Origin: Aliivibrio finisterrensis_A | GTDB taxonomy: Bacteria; Pseudomonadota; Gammaproteobacteria; Enterobacterales; Vibrionaceae | Direction: 5' to 3' (one strand) | Assembly (NCBI RefSeq): GCF_004167675.1 | Contig: NZ_SEZQ01000002.1 | DNA: 64,000 nucleotides | Shown here: positions 8,221-16,465 of the stretch, piece by piece | How the letters are laid out: the number at the start of each line of letters is the position of its first letter | Numbering within the stretch: position 1 is the first letter of the stretch | Program-made: the position numbers and the translations under genes | Notes under the pieces: model-generated | Databases searched by the model: none | What the model was told of the DNA's origin: nothing | The model's input: the letters and a program-made list of their open reading frames with translations, nothing else

Positions 8221-8492
8221 TCATATCAGCATTTTATATTGTCTGACGCAGCGCAGCATACATGTGAAAAAATTAAAATCAATAAATTATAGAGCAGAAC
8301 TTTGCATTAATTCGCAATTGATGTACATTCAGCCAAAAAATATGTTTAAACAATCAGGTTTCATCGCTCATCCTTTTGTTTTTCCGGTTCGTTTATCTTA
8401 GTAACCCTTTATGTCCTACACATATCACCTTCTTGCCGTATGATAGTGTACGAAGAAAATATCAGTTATTACAGAATTAGGATGTGAGATGT

Positions 8493-8553
8493 GACATGAC
8501 AATTAATACCAATGTAACTAAATAGATCAGATAATTATTAGAATTGGTATCAT
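8493..8553 (-). repeat. Dispersed intergenic repeat, short copy B
   Basis: TACCAATGTAACTAAATAGATC followed closely by AGATAATTATTAGAATTGGTA. These are the two ends of the repeat described at 4660 and 59228, but with the middle missing, so this looks like an internally deleted copy. The rest of the 670-bp region between the protease and the M14 gene is the riboswitch leader; 8230-8490 holds nothing else I can assign. Confidence 0.6.
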
Positions 8554-8574
8554 TCACCGAATTGTTGAGATTGA

Positions 8575-8643
8575 AATAAAAACGCCGCAGAGTACATCTA
8601 CGGCGTTTTTTAGTATTTATAGCAAAGACTACAACTTACCAAC
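8575..8643 (-). repeat. Direct repeat copy 2 with the terminator of the M14 gene
   Basis: Contains the hairpin AAAACGCCG..CGGCGTTTT (about 8579-8610), which ends the M14 carboxypeptidase transcript. The block matches 4593-4664 in the same orientation and reaches into the last codons of the M14 gene. Confidence 0.65.
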
Positions 8644-9753
8644 GGTAGCCCAAATAGCAGATAGCGTGTCTTGACCAAAGGCGATGCTTCGCTCTGGAGA
8701 CCAACCATACAGTTCATCAGCGTGGCTAATGTGATCTTTAAACGGCATTTCAACAGTATAAGATAGACATTTGAATTGCTCACCAACCCAGTTAGAACCA
8801 ACGGTTAAGTTTGCCGTACCTGGCTCATCTTTGTCGTAGCCAATCTCGTCTTGAAACTCAGGAGTAATCGTTAGTAGCGCTTGTTTAAAGGTATTCTCTA
8901 ACTCAGCAATGCGCTCATTGTAAGAAGGAAGGCCTTCACCACCGGCAACGAAGTTGTATGGAATAGCCTCATCGCCATGAATATCTAAGAACATATCAAC
9001 GCCGGTTGCTAGCATACGCTCACGAACAAGGAATACTTCAGGGGATCTTTCCATTGATGGTGTTTGCCATTCACGGTTTAAGTTCACGCCAATCGCATTG
9101 GTACGTAAATGACCACGGATACTGCCATCAGGGTTCATGTTAGGGACAATATGGAAAACAGCGGTATCAAGTAGGGCACGGCCAACCGTATCGGTTTCAT
9201 CTAATAGGCGTAATAATAAGCCTTCAATGAACCATTCTGCCATTGTCTCACCCGGGTGTTGGCGACCAGTGATCCAGATATTTTTTTTACCTTCGGCTGG
9301 CTCACCAATCGTTAGAATACTGATGTCATTGTTATCTAATGTCACACCAAGCGTTTCTAACTGGCAGCTGTGGTGCGTTTGTGCACCGTGAAGTAGATCT
9401 TGGTGACGGTCGTACGAGTAAGGTGCAAAGTACGCGAAATACATTGAACGGTACTCTGGCATTACATTAAAGCTAAGCGTATCGCCATCAAATTCAGTTG
9501 GAATACGGAACCACTCTTCACGGTCATAAGAAGCAACCACATCGTAATCTTGCCAACCTTCAGGATAAGCAGATTTAGCCAACCCTAAAATTTTAAATGA
9601 ATGCTGCTGTTGAGGTTGGCTTTCTAAACGAAAGTGAAACCATTGAGCGATCTCAGTTTGGTTATCTGCAGGAATAGTTAACTGAATATCATCAGGCGTA
9701 TTCGCTGCAACGACATGGATGTTACCACTTTCAAAATTACTGAATATTTTCAT
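8629..9753 (-). CDS. M14-family zinc carboxypeptidase (cytosolic carboxypeptidase-like)
   Basis: A 374-residue protein without a signal peptide. The N-terminal ~130 residues form the beta-rich domain seen in AGBL/cytosolic-carboxypeptidase-type M14 enzymes. The catalytic domain follows: zinc ligands His166 and Glu169 (RQHPGE) and His259 (FLDIHGDE), the substrate-binding stretch NPDGSIRGHLRTN..GVNLNREW, and a catalytic Glu in the YTVEMPF segment near residue 340. All key residues are intact. Family members trim C-terminal amino acids from peptides or proteins; the substrate here is unknown. The upstream aminotransferase gene ends 56 bp before the start, and that gap contains a Fur-like box, which suggests a separate iron-responsive promoter. 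Confidence 0.88.
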   Translation of the reverse strand: MKIFSNFESGNIHVVAANTPDDIQLTIPADNQTEIAQWFHFRLESQPQQQHSFKILGLAKSAYPEGWQDYDVVASYDREEWFRIPTEFDGDTLSFNVMPEYRSMYFAYFAPYSYDRHQDLLHGAQTHHSCQLETLGVTLDNNDISILTIGEPAEGKKNIWITGRQHPGETMAEWFIEGLLLRLLDETDTVGRALLDTAVFHIVPNMNPDGSIRGHLRTNAIGVNLNREWQTPSMERSPEVFLVRERMLATGVDMFLDIHGDEAIPYNFVAGGEGLPSYNERIAELENTFKQALLTITPEFQDEIGYDKDEPGTANLTVGSNWVGEQFKCLSYTVEMPFKDHISHADELYGWSPERSIAFGQDTLSAIWATVGKL

Positions 9754-9779
9754 TTATATACCACTTAAATTATAAATTT

Positions 9780-9798
9780 TATGATGATTATCGTTATC
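9780..9798 (-). promoter_or_regulatory. Candidate Fur box upstream of the M14 carboxypeptidase
   Basis: On the minus strand this 19-mer agrees with the classical Fur consensus (GATAAT GATAAT CATTATC) at 16 of 19 positions. It lies 26 bp before the M14 start codon. I see no clear -35/-10 pair, so promoter activity is inferred. Confidence 0.4.
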
Positions 9799-9809
9799 GC
9801 TTTACAGAA

Positions 9810-10964
9810 TTAGCTTAACGCTTCATTCAATACTTTCGTTAGACGACCAACGGCTTCAACTAACTCTTCTGGGTTTGCATTAGTAAAGTTTAAACGCAGT
9901 GCAGAGGGGGCGCCTTCTGGTTTTGGATAAAATACAGGGCTTGGTACTACAGCAACACCGTTAGCAATTAACGTTTTAGCCAGAGCGAAAGTGTCGCAAT
10001 CAGGTAGAGATAACCAAATGAACATGCCGCCATCAACAGGGTTTAGCACGCAAGTTTCAGGTAATTGTTTTTTCAGTTCTGCGAATAACACATCATAACG
10101 CGTTTTGTATAACGCTTGAATTTGTTCCATGTGCAGACCAAAGTCAGCGTGCTTTAATAAGCCAACCAATAAAGCTTGCATTGGTACACTTGAGTGTAAA
10201 TCAGCACCTTGTTTTACTTTAATCAGAGGCTCTAAATAGCTTTTCTTGCCCGTTACTGCTCCGATACGTAAACCCGGAGAGGCAATTTTTGAGAATGAAC
10301 GCAGTACAATAGAATCGTCAGGACAAAAAGTGGAAACCATTGGCAGCGCTTCGCCGGTAAAGCGTAGTTCACGATATGGCGCATCTTCAATGAAAGCGAC
10401 TTTGTATTTAATGCACAACTCAGCCACTTTTTTTCGTGTTTCTAATGACCAGCATACGCCCGTTGGGTTATGGAAATCAGGCACGGCATAGAACATTTTT
10501 GGTGAATCTTGAATAAAGCATTGCTCTAACTCTTCAATATTAGGACCAAAATCTGTTTGAGATACGGTTGCGATATTGGCTTGAACTAAACCAAAAACTT
10601 GCATAGCACCAAGATAGCTCGGTGCTTCCATAACCACGGTATCATTTGGGTTAATGTAAGCTCGTGCAATCAGATCTAACCCTTGTTGAGAGCCGGTACA
10701 GATCATTGGCATGTGTGTTTCTGGTAATTGGTACATTTCTGTCAGTAGTTCTAACAGAGGGCCGTAACCTGCGGTTGCACCGTATTGAAAGACTTCTGGC
10801 ATATCAGAAAGGCTTTCTAGTGTTGGCTTCATTAAATCAATTGGGAACGTTTTCTCATCAGGTAATCCACCTGCGAGAGAGATAACATTCTTGTCCGTTG
10901 CTGCTGCTAAGATCTCTCTGATATAAGAAGATTGGATCTGTTGCAGTGAGTAAGCTATTTCCAT
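9810..10964 (-). CDS. PLP-dependent aminotransferase, class I/II (LysN/2-aminoadipate type)
   Basis: Fold-type I aminotransferase of 384 residues from the preferred start. The N terminus (IREILAA..VISLAGGLPDEKTFP) is typical of the 2-aminoadipate/LysN and MocR-like aminotransferase group, but there is no GntR DNA-binding domain. The PLP lysine lies in SFSKIASPGLRIG, and the NPTG motif (DFHNPTGVCW) and the C-terminal Arg region (ALRLNFTNA) are present. The start at 10964 has GGGA six bases upstream; in-frame ATGs at 10976/10979 and an upstream start at 11021 are alternatives. The gene is divergent from an AraC/GyrI-like regulator 113 bp away, which probably controls it. The exact amino acid substrate is unknown. 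Confidence 0.85.
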   Translation of the reverse strand: MEIAYSLQQIQSSYIREILAAATDKNVISLAGGLPDEKTFPIDLMKPTLESLSDMPEVFQYGATAGYGPLLELLTEMYQLPETHMPMICTGSQQGLDLIARAYINPNDTVVMEAPSYLGAMQVFGLVQANIATVSQTDFGPNIEELEQCFIQDSPKMFYAVPDFHNPTGVCWSLETRKKVAELCIKYKVAFIEDAPYRELRFTGEALPMVSTFCPDDSIVLRSFSKIASPGLRIGAVTGKKSYLEPLIKVKQGADLHSSVPMQALLVGLLKHADFGLHMEQIQALYKTRYDVLFAELKKQLPETCVLNPVDGGMFIWLSLPDCDTFALAKTLIANGVAVVPSPVFYPKPEGAPSALRLNFTNANPEELVEAVGRLTKVLNEALS

Positions 10965-11030
10965 ATGTGTTCCCATCATTATCTTATTTATTTTATCCTT
11001 TGATAGTACAAGGCGTTGCACAACTATGTT

Positions 11031-11066
11031 TGTCCGTTTATGCTTATAAATATGTCCATTTATGCT
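11031..11066 (+). promoter_or_regulatory. Tandem 14-bp direct repeats between aminotransferase and AraC genes
   Basis: TGTCCGTTTATGCT at 11031-11044 and TGTCCATTTATGCT at 11053-11066 differ at one base and are 22 bp (two helical turns) apart. Same-face direct repeats are the usual target layout of AraC-type regulators. The second copy ends 11 bp before the regulator's ATG. Confidence 0.6.
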
Positions 11067-11077
11067 ATTTTGAGTTT

Positions 11078-11947
11078 ATGAGCCAACAACACATATCAAG
11101 AATCAATGATGTTTTGTTTTATATACATAAAGACATCAGCAAAGAGCTTACGGCAAAAGAGCTTTCTGAGGTGGCGGCGTATTCAGAGCAGCATTTTCAT
11201 CGTATCTTTAAACAAGTGGTGGGAGAGTCTATTCATCAGTATATTCGTCGAACTCGTATGGAGTATGCTGCGAATCAGCTTATGTTTGATACTAAGTCGA
11301 CCGTTTTAGATATTGCCAATACCTGCGGCTTTAGTTCGCTCTCTTCTTTTAGTCGCGCATTTAAATCAACCTTTGATATGTCTCCGGGTGAATGGCGTAA
11401 GCACGATTTACAAATATCAGATAAACCGTATTTGAAAGATCCTGAAGTTGCGGCAGGGTATTTAAGCGTGGCTGATAGAGTGTTACCTCAACCAAAAATT
11501 ACAGAGGTTTCAGAACTGCTGGCGGCTTATGTGAGACACGATGGCTATAACCGTTCGATTCGAAATGCGTGGTTGGTATTAAAAGCGTGGGCAAATACAG
11601 AGAATCGAGATTTCTCTACTCAATTTGGCTTACACCATTCTAATCCTGCATGGGTAGAGCTTAATAAGTGCCGTTACGTAGCGTGTATTGCGATTGATAA
11701 ACCATTGAAATACCGTGGTGTGGTAAACCAAATGGTGATCCCTGGCGGGTTACATGCTGTGTTTCGACTTCATGGTGTTTATGGGCAATTACTGCCACAA
11801 ATCAGTACGGTATTAGAGAAATGGTTGCCGGCATCAGGCTTTAAATTAAGATCAACACCAGCGTATGTGCGTTACCACAAAAACCATTTTTTAAATGAAT
11901 TTGAAGAATTTGAATTGGATTTTTATTTGCCAATTAGCTTTTATTAG
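11078..11947 (+). CDS. AraC-family regulator with C-terminal GyrI-like effector domain
   Basis: 289 residues from the ATG at 11078 (MSQQHISRINDVL). The frame is open further upstream, but the upstream part is hydrophobic, runs into the divergent promoter and lacks similarity. The N-terminal ~110 residues hold two helix-turn-helix units (LTAKELSEVAAYSEQHFHRIF and VLDIANTCGFSSLSSFSRAFK). The C-terminal ~150 residues resemble the GyrI-like small-molecule-binding fold (AAYVRHDGYNRSIRNAW). This domain order matches the Rob/SoxS-like-plus-GyrI group. It is divergent from the aminotransferase and probably autoregulated through the tandem repeats. The gene overlaps the convergent permease gene by 14 bp. 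Confidence 0.88.
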   Translation: MSQQHISRINDVLFYIHKDISKELTAKELSEVAAYSEQHFHRIFKQVVGESIHQYIRRTRMEYAANQLMFDTKSTVLDIANTCGFSSLSSFSRAFKSTFDMSPGEWRKHDLQISDKPYLKDPEVAAGYLSVADRVLPQPKITEVSELLAAYVRHDGYNRSIRNAWLVLKAWANTENRDFSTQFGLHHSNPAWVELNKCRYVACIAIDKPLKYRGVVNQMVIPGGLHAVFRLHGVYGQLLPQISTVLEKWLPASGFKLRSTPAYVRYHKNHFLNEFEEFELDFYLPISFY

Positions 11948-12785
11948 CAAGGTTCGGTTTATTTGTCTTTTTCATTTTTATGTTAGCAACCATGATAGAG
12001 AGAATGACCAATATCAATGCGCACTTTTGGCCGCTAGAAATAGGCTCATGATAAACCCATATAGCTAAAGCAAGATGCAACGTTGGCTCAATATATTGGA
12101 GTAAGCTTATCTTGCTTAATGGTGTTTTGAGAATGGAAATACTCAATAATAAAATAGGGATAAGTTGCAATGGTGCAGCTCCCATTAAGGTTGCCCAGTT
12201 AAGTGTAGAAAGTCCATCAGAGTGAGTGATGATGAACCACAAAGCGATAGGTGCAAAAAGAATGTGCTCAAAGAAAACAGCACCAAAGGTATTTAATTTA
12301 ATCAGTTTTTTGATGGCAATATAGCTCGCAAATGAGAGTGAAATCGCCAAACTTAACACCGGCAATTGTTGGTCTAAATAGACATAACTCACAATGGCTA
12401 ATACCATCAGAAATAGGGCAATTTTTTGTGGTGATTTTAGCTCTTCTTTAAAAAAGACAAAGCCCATAAAGAATACAAATACGGGGGTAATATAAAAGGC
12501 TAATGACGCTGCCATTATGTTATTGGTGATGGTTGCGTATACAAATCCTAACCACGATAAATTCATCATGATCCCTGCCATAAACGCAATAGAAATATTT
12601 CTAGCCGTACATTGCTTTTTGTCTATTAAGTTGGGCTTAAAGCAAAAAACAGCAATTAGAATGACCGCCGACCAAAAGATACGATTAGATAAAATTAATG
12701 CAGGGCTGAAGCCTTCCAGTTGATGGAAGTAAACAGGAACTAATCCCCATATAATAAAAGCCAAAGCCCCAAAAAATGTATACAT
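11934..12785 (-). CDS. EamA/RarD-like permease of the drug/metabolite transporter superfamily
   Basis: A 283-residue inner-membrane protein with about ten hydrophobic helices and two EamA halves. The N terminus (FIIWGLVPVYFHQLEGFSPALILSNRIFWS) closely follows the RarD pattern. RarD itself has no well-defined substrate. The ATG has a good AAAGGTTCG site. It is convergent with and overlaps the AraC regulator, and divergent from the DsbA-family gene. The 3' end is Lys/Asn-rich, as is common for this family's cytoplasmic tail. Confidence 0.85.
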   Translation of the reverse strand: MYTFFGALAFIIWGLVPVYFHQLEGFSPALILSNRIFWSAVILIAVFCFKPNLIDKKQCTARNISIAFMAGIMMNLSWLGFVYATITNNIMAASLAFYITPVFVFFMGFVFFKEELKSPQKIALFLMVLAIVSYVYLDQQLPVLSLAISLSFASYIAIKKLIKLNTFGAVFFEHILFAPIALWFIITHSDGLSTLNWATLMGAAPLQLIPILLLSISILKTPLSKISLLQYIEPTLHLALAIWVYHEPISSGQKCALILVILSIMVANIKMKKTNKPNLANKS

Positions 12786-12925
12786 AACGAACCTTTTAAT
12801 AATCTACATCAACACGACAGTAGTGCGCTATCTGAATGGTGTCGATTCTATGCCCTTCTTTGATGTTTTGCTATTAAGTAATGCATCCCATATGATGAAA
12901 GTAATTATTTAAAAGGAATTAAATT

Positions 12926-13546
12926 ATGTCAGAGGAAAAAGCGATACTTTATTACGTTTACGACCCAATGTGCTCATGGTGTTGGGGCTATAAACCAGTA
13001 TGGAATAAGGTTAAACAAGCCGTTTCTAGCGACGTCGATATTGTCTATGTTCTTGGTGGGTTAGCGCCTGACTCCGAAGAGCCTATGTCGCAAGAGATGC
13101 AGACCCAAATCGCATCATATTGGCAAAAAATAGAAAACTACTTAGGTACTTCTTTTAATCATGACTTTTGGGAGAAGAATACCCCTCGGCGCTCAACATA
13201 TCCTTCTTGCCGTGCCATTCTTGCTGCACGAGCTCAAGGTGCTGAATTAGCAATGCTTGAGGCAATTCAAACCGCTTATTATTTAAAAGCGATGAACCCG
13301 AGTGACAATGACGTATTGCTCGGCTGTGCGAGAGACATTGGTTTAGATATGGTGAAATTTGAGTTGGATTTATTATCTCCAGAGACGCACCAAGCATTGT
13401 TAGATGAAATTGCATTTTCTCGCTCAATTGGTCGAAGCGGTTTCCCCTCTTTATTTTTTAAAACAGAGAATGAGTTGATTGAGTTCCCTATTGATTACGA
13501 AAAATCAGAAGGGACCGTTGCACTGTTAAAAAGTCGTCTATATTAA
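12926..13546 (+). CDS. DsbA-family thioredoxin-fold protein (COG3531/FrnE-like)
   Basis: 206 residues, no signal peptide, so probably cytoplasmic. The thioredoxin-like active site CSWC is in YVYDPMCSWCWGYKPVW. The helical insert with the cis-Pro region (GRSGFPSLFF) is also present. Related proteins are annotated as predicted protein-disulfide isomerases; the natural substrate is unknown. It has a strong AAAAGGAAT site. It is followed 44 bp later by yghU on the same strand, so the two thiol/glutathione-related genes may form one unit. Confidence 0.85.
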   Translation: MSEEKAILYYVYDPMCSWCWGYKPVWNKVKQAVSSDVDIVYVLGGLAPDSEEPMSQEMQTQIASYWQKIENYLGTSFNHDFWEKNTPRRSTYPSCRAILAARAQGAELAMLEAIQTAYYLKAMNPSDNDVLLGCARDIGLDMVKFELDLLSPETHQALLDEIAFSRSIGRSGFPSLFFKTENELIEFPIDYEKSEGTVALLKSRLY

Positions 13547-13590
13547 TAAGTAATTAATGCATTTTACTCCGAATGGATAAGGATCTATCA

Positions 13591-14448
13591 ATGACAGTTG
13601 AATACACACCACCAAAAATTTGGGTTAATGACACTGATGGCGGTAATAAATGGGCGAACATTAACAGTCCTGAATCTGGTGTAAGGTATGAGAGAGAGCT
13701 TCCGATTGGCGAGCACGCTTTGCAACTGTATTCACTTGCGACGCCCAATGGTCAGAAGGTAACGATTCTGTTAGAAGAGTTATTGGCGCTAGGCATTAAA
13801 GAGGCTGAATACGATGCCTACTTAATCAATATTGGTGAGAGTGATCAATTCTCATCAGGCTTTGTGGATGTTAATCCAAATTCAAAAATCCCTGCTTTGG
13901 TTGATCACTCTGTCGATCCTGAAGTTCATGTTTTTGAATCTGCTTCTATTTTGGTTCATTTGGCTGAGAAATTTGGTCAGTTTTTACCAAAAGAAGGCAG
14001 TGCGAGAACCCAAACCTTTAATTGGCTATTTTGGGCGCAAGGCTCAGCCCCATTTTTAGGTGGTGGTTTTGGTCACTTTTATGCGTATGCTGATGAAAAA
14101 CAAGAATACCCAATTAACCGCTTTTCAATGGAAGCAAAACGCCAATTAGACGTACTTGATAAGCAACTTGCTAAAAATACTTACGTTGCCGGTGAAGAAT
14201 ACAGTATTGCTGATATGGCGATTTGGCCGTGGTATGGCAACTTGGTGTTAGGTAATTTGTATGATGCTGCGGAGTTTTTACAAGTAGACTCTTACACCAA
14301 CGTAGTGCGCTGGGCAAAAATGCTTGAAGCCAGAGATGCAGTGCAGCGTGGTAAAATTGTCAATCGTGGGTGGGGCGAAGAGTGGGAGCAAGTGCCAGAA
14401 CGCCATAGTGCAGAAGATATAGATGTGGTGTTATCTAAGAAATCATAA
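13591..14448 (+). CDS. yghU: Glutathione S-transferase-like disulfide-bond oxidoreductase YghU
   Basis: 285 residues from the ATG at 13591, which has AAGGA seven bases upstream; an in-frame ATG at 13573 lacks a site. The sequence tracks E. coli YghU from the N terminus (PKIWV..ANINSPESGVRYERELPIGEHALQLYSLATPNGQKVTILLEE): a thioredoxin-like domain, then the all-helical GST C domain (YSIADMAIWPW). YghU binds two glutathione molecules and has disulfide reductase activity in E. coli. It is followed by a terminator that separates it from the accessory patch at 14.5-17.2 kb. Confidence 0.92.
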   Translation: MTVEYTPPKIWVNDTDGGNKWANINSPESGVRYERELPIGEHALQLYSLATPNGQKVTILLEELLALGIKEAEYDAYLINIGESDQFSSGFVDVNPNSKIPALVDHSVDPEVHVFESASILVHLAEKFGQFLPKEGSARTQTFNWLFWAQGSAPFLGGGFGHFYAYADEKQEYPINRFSMEAKRQLDVLDKQLAKNTYVAGEEYSIADMAIWPWYGNLVLGNLYDAAEFLQVDSYTNVVRWAKMLEARDAVQRGKIVNRGWGEEWEQVPERHSAEDIDVVLSKKS

Positions 14449-14481
14449 AGGACAGGAAATATATTTTTCCACTCAAGTTAT

Positions 14482-14514
14482 ACAAAAGCGGCAGCATAGG
14501 ACTGTCGCTTTTGT
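14482..14514. terminator. Terminator between yghU and the lipoprotein gene
   Basis: ACAAAAGCG at 14482-14490 pairs with CGCTTTTGT at 14506-14514, with further CAG/CTG pairing inside. It lies between convergent genes and has A/T runs on both sides, so it can act in both directions. Confidence 0.75.
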
Positions 14515-14571
14515 ATTAAGTCTTCTTTAGATACTTAAAGGGTTTGCTAGTAGTTTCTTATACTATCTTGA

Positions 14572-15297
14572 TTACCAAGAAGCGCCTGTTGTAAATGTCT
14601 CACCATATTCAAAATAACGAGTTTGGCCTGTATATGAATAACCAATAACTTCATGTGTATCCACATCAATAAATAATGCTGTATTTTTAGCATTATGGAA
14701 TATATTAATTTGGCAAGTTCTCTTTTTTGAGTCATTCATGATTTGCTTTGTTGCATCAATTACGCTGAGACTTTTTATGTACTGACCTTCACATATTTTG
14801 AATGATAAGGTGTATTTATTAAATGCTATTTTAGTAAGCTTATCATTTGGATCTATAGACATGACTCTAATTGTTGATTGGCTTTTATCACTTTTTGGAG
14901 TAGAAAGAAAATATAGTTCTTGAGCCACATCATCATTACTACTTCCTTGAATAAGGTTTCTATTTAAATATAATTTACTGGGTGTAACTGCGCTACCAAA
15001 TACAGTACCATCAAATTCTGTTTTGCCACGACTATTTACTTTTGATACTTGACCATTATTTATTTTACTGGATGACTCAAGATTATTAATTTCGTTGGTA
15101 AGACCTGATGGGATATTGATTATTGGGTCTTTGATTTGACCATGGTGGTTAGTTTCAGTTTCGATAATGGTTCCAGATGAAGAAGTTGTGGTCTTAGTAC
15201 TTGCTACTCCATGGTATGTTTCACCATCATCTGAGCCACAACCAGTGAGTAAAACAAGAAGTGAAGTTGCTATTATTATAAGTTTTAGATTTTTCAT
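14572..15297 (-). CDS. Lipoprotein of unknown function
   Basis: 241 residues. The N terminus is a lipoprotein signal: MKNLKLI, a hydrophobic stretch and the lipobox LLTGC, followed by an acidic SDDGE. The residue after Cys is Ser, compatible with outer-membrane sorting. The mature part is rich in Ser, Thr, Asn and Lys, has no recognised domain, and contains a Cys pair in its C-terminal half (KICEG and KRTCQIN). The chosen ATG is preceded by GGTGAT; a GTG 12 bp upstream is in frame but less likely. It is the third gene of a minus-strand set after the small membrane protein and the YadA-like gene. The base composition is more AT-rich than its flanks, a sign of transfer. Confidence 0.75.
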   Translation of the reverse strand: MKNLKLIIIATSLLVLLTGCGSDDGETYHGVASTKTTTSSSGTIIETETNHHGQIKDPIINIPSGLTNEINNLESSSKINNGQVSKVNSRGKTEFDGTVFGSAVTPSKLYLNRNLIQGSSNDDVAQELYFLSTPKSDKSQSTIRVMSIDPNDKLTKIAFNKYTLSFKICEGQYIKSLSVIDATKQIMNDSKKRTCQINIFHNAKNTALFIDVDTHEVIGYSYTGQTRYFEYGETFTTGASW

Positions 15298-15384
15298 AAT
15301 TTGTATCACCGTTTTTTATTTCACTGAATGAGCATTAATTATATTGTCGCTATAGATGGTTATTATTTTTATAAAGTTTAATGA

Positions 15385-16137
15385 TTAAAATTCATATCCG
15401 ACACCAGCAGCAACTGTCACATGTTCAGAACCAGTGTCATATGCACCACCAGCACGAACGGTGATATGTTCGTTATAACGGTAGCCCGAACCAATTGCTA
15501 GTGCATCAGCGTGACCTGAATGACCTGCCGCCGCAGTTATATTAAAGTTACCAGTGCCATAAGGCATTACTAACTGACTCATTGCACCAGCTTGAGCCAT
15601 TGAACCATCAAGTTTATCGCTCATATCCTCAAAATTTGAACGAAGTTCTTTAATATCCGATTTATTTTTCTCAATACTTTTAGTGTTCTGATTTATATGA
15701 TTAGAGTTATTAGTAATAGCTTGCTTATTTTTAGAAACTTCATCGCTAGTCTTAGCTAAATTTGCATCAGTTTTTTCTACTCGTTTTTTTGTTTCCTCGA
15801 TAGCAAATTTATTATTTATAATACTGGCTTTGTTCGTTGTCACTCTTGATGATACTTGACCAATTTCTTGTTTGTTAATGTTTGAATCATATGACATTGT
15901 AGTGATCCGTTGAGAGTTAGCATTAATACTAACTGTATTTCGTTCGACTTTAGGAATAACTTGATTCTCTAATTCTGCTGCTACATGTGAAGATTTTTTG
16001 GCTAGGTCTAAACTTATTTCATATAATGTACTTATGCTCTTAGATGTATTATCTACATTTGAGTTTACATCCGCAAAAACGGTGCTAGAAAGAAGAAGAC
16101 TTATTGATACTGTTTGTAATAATATATTCATTTTCAT
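15385..16137 (-). CDS. Short YadA-like trimeric autotransporter protein
   Basis: 250 residues: a signal peptide (to VFA-DV), ~150 residues of heptad-like coiled coil full of Asn, Lys and Ser (SINANSQRITTMS; NKQAITNNSNHINQNTKSI), and a C-terminal ~75-residue YadA-type anchor (GAMSQLVMPYGTGNFNITAAAG to AAGVGYEF) ending in a terminal Phe, as outer-membrane barrels do. In this family three chains form one 12-strand barrel that passes the stalk to the surface. There is no head domain, so the visible product is a bare stalk plus anchor. The start at 16137 has only a weak site (GTGAG). The neighbouring lipoprotein and small membrane protein suggest a three-gene unit. Confidence 0.85.
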   Translation of the reverse strand: MKMNILLQTVSISLLLSSTVFADVNSNVDNTSKSISTLYEISLDLAKKSSHVAAELENQVIPKVERNTVSINANSQRITTMSYDSNINKQEIGQVSSRVTTNKASIINNKFAIEETKKRVEKTDANLAKTSDEVSKNKQAITNNSNHINQNTKSIEKNKSDIKELRSNFEDMSDKLDGSMAQAGAMSQLVMPYGTGNFNITAAAGHSGHADALAIGSGYRYNEHITVRAGGAYDTGSEHVTVAAGVGYEF

Positions 16138-16177
16138 AATTTACTCACTTAGTTCTTTATTTGTAAATGCTGATTGA

Positions 16178-16345
16178 TTAAAATAATAAAAATAAGCATG
16201 AACTTGAGACTATAAGTCCACTTATGGCACATATAATAAATCCAGTTTTCTTCGATGACTTAATTAGTACTGGTGATGAATATGTCGGTATGCCGTCAGG
16301 CTTGTTTTGATGTAATTCTGGAATGTAATCATAAAAACTATTCAT
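16178..16345 (-). CDS. 55-residue single-pass membrane protein
   Basis: A short gene, first in the minus-strand set. Its ATG at 16345-16343 has a very good GAGGAGATACACA site, the best in this patch. The first ~33 residues are polar (MNSFYDYIPELHQNKPDG..), followed by a Lys-Lys charge and one hydrophobic helix (TGFIICAISGLIVSSSCLFLLF) that runs to the stop codon. This is a tail-anchored layout with the N terminus probably in the cytoplasm. The YadA-like gene begins 40 bp downstream. I do not recognise the protein; the strong ribosome site and operon position are the main support. Confidence 0.65.
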   Translation of the reverse strand: MNSFYDYIPELHQNKPDGIPTYSSPVLIKSSKKTGFIICAISGLIVSSSCLFLLF

Positions 16346-16406
16346 TGTGTATCTCCTCTAAATCATGTTTAAAGAATCCATTAATGAACCTTTTGTTGCA
16401 AGAATA

Positions 16407-16421
16407 GTAACTAAGGTAACT
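16407..16421. promoter_or_regulatory. Direct repeat GTAACT-N3-GTAACT in the divergent promoter
   Basis: Two GTAACT motifs nine bases apart lie between the 55-residue membrane-protein gene and the divergent XRE-type regulator. A repeat in a 120-bp divergent promoter is a plausible operator for that regulator; this is inference only. Confidence 0.3.
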
Positions 16422-16465
16422 TTATATGATACTGTGAGGGTATTGGTTAGATACGAGAAGGTATT

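Noticed and set aside
8135..8401. 88-codon plus-strand open frame
   Set aside because: It runs antisense through the riboswitch aptamer, has no ribosome site, and its composition (scattered Cys, Tyr, Arg) does not look like a protein.
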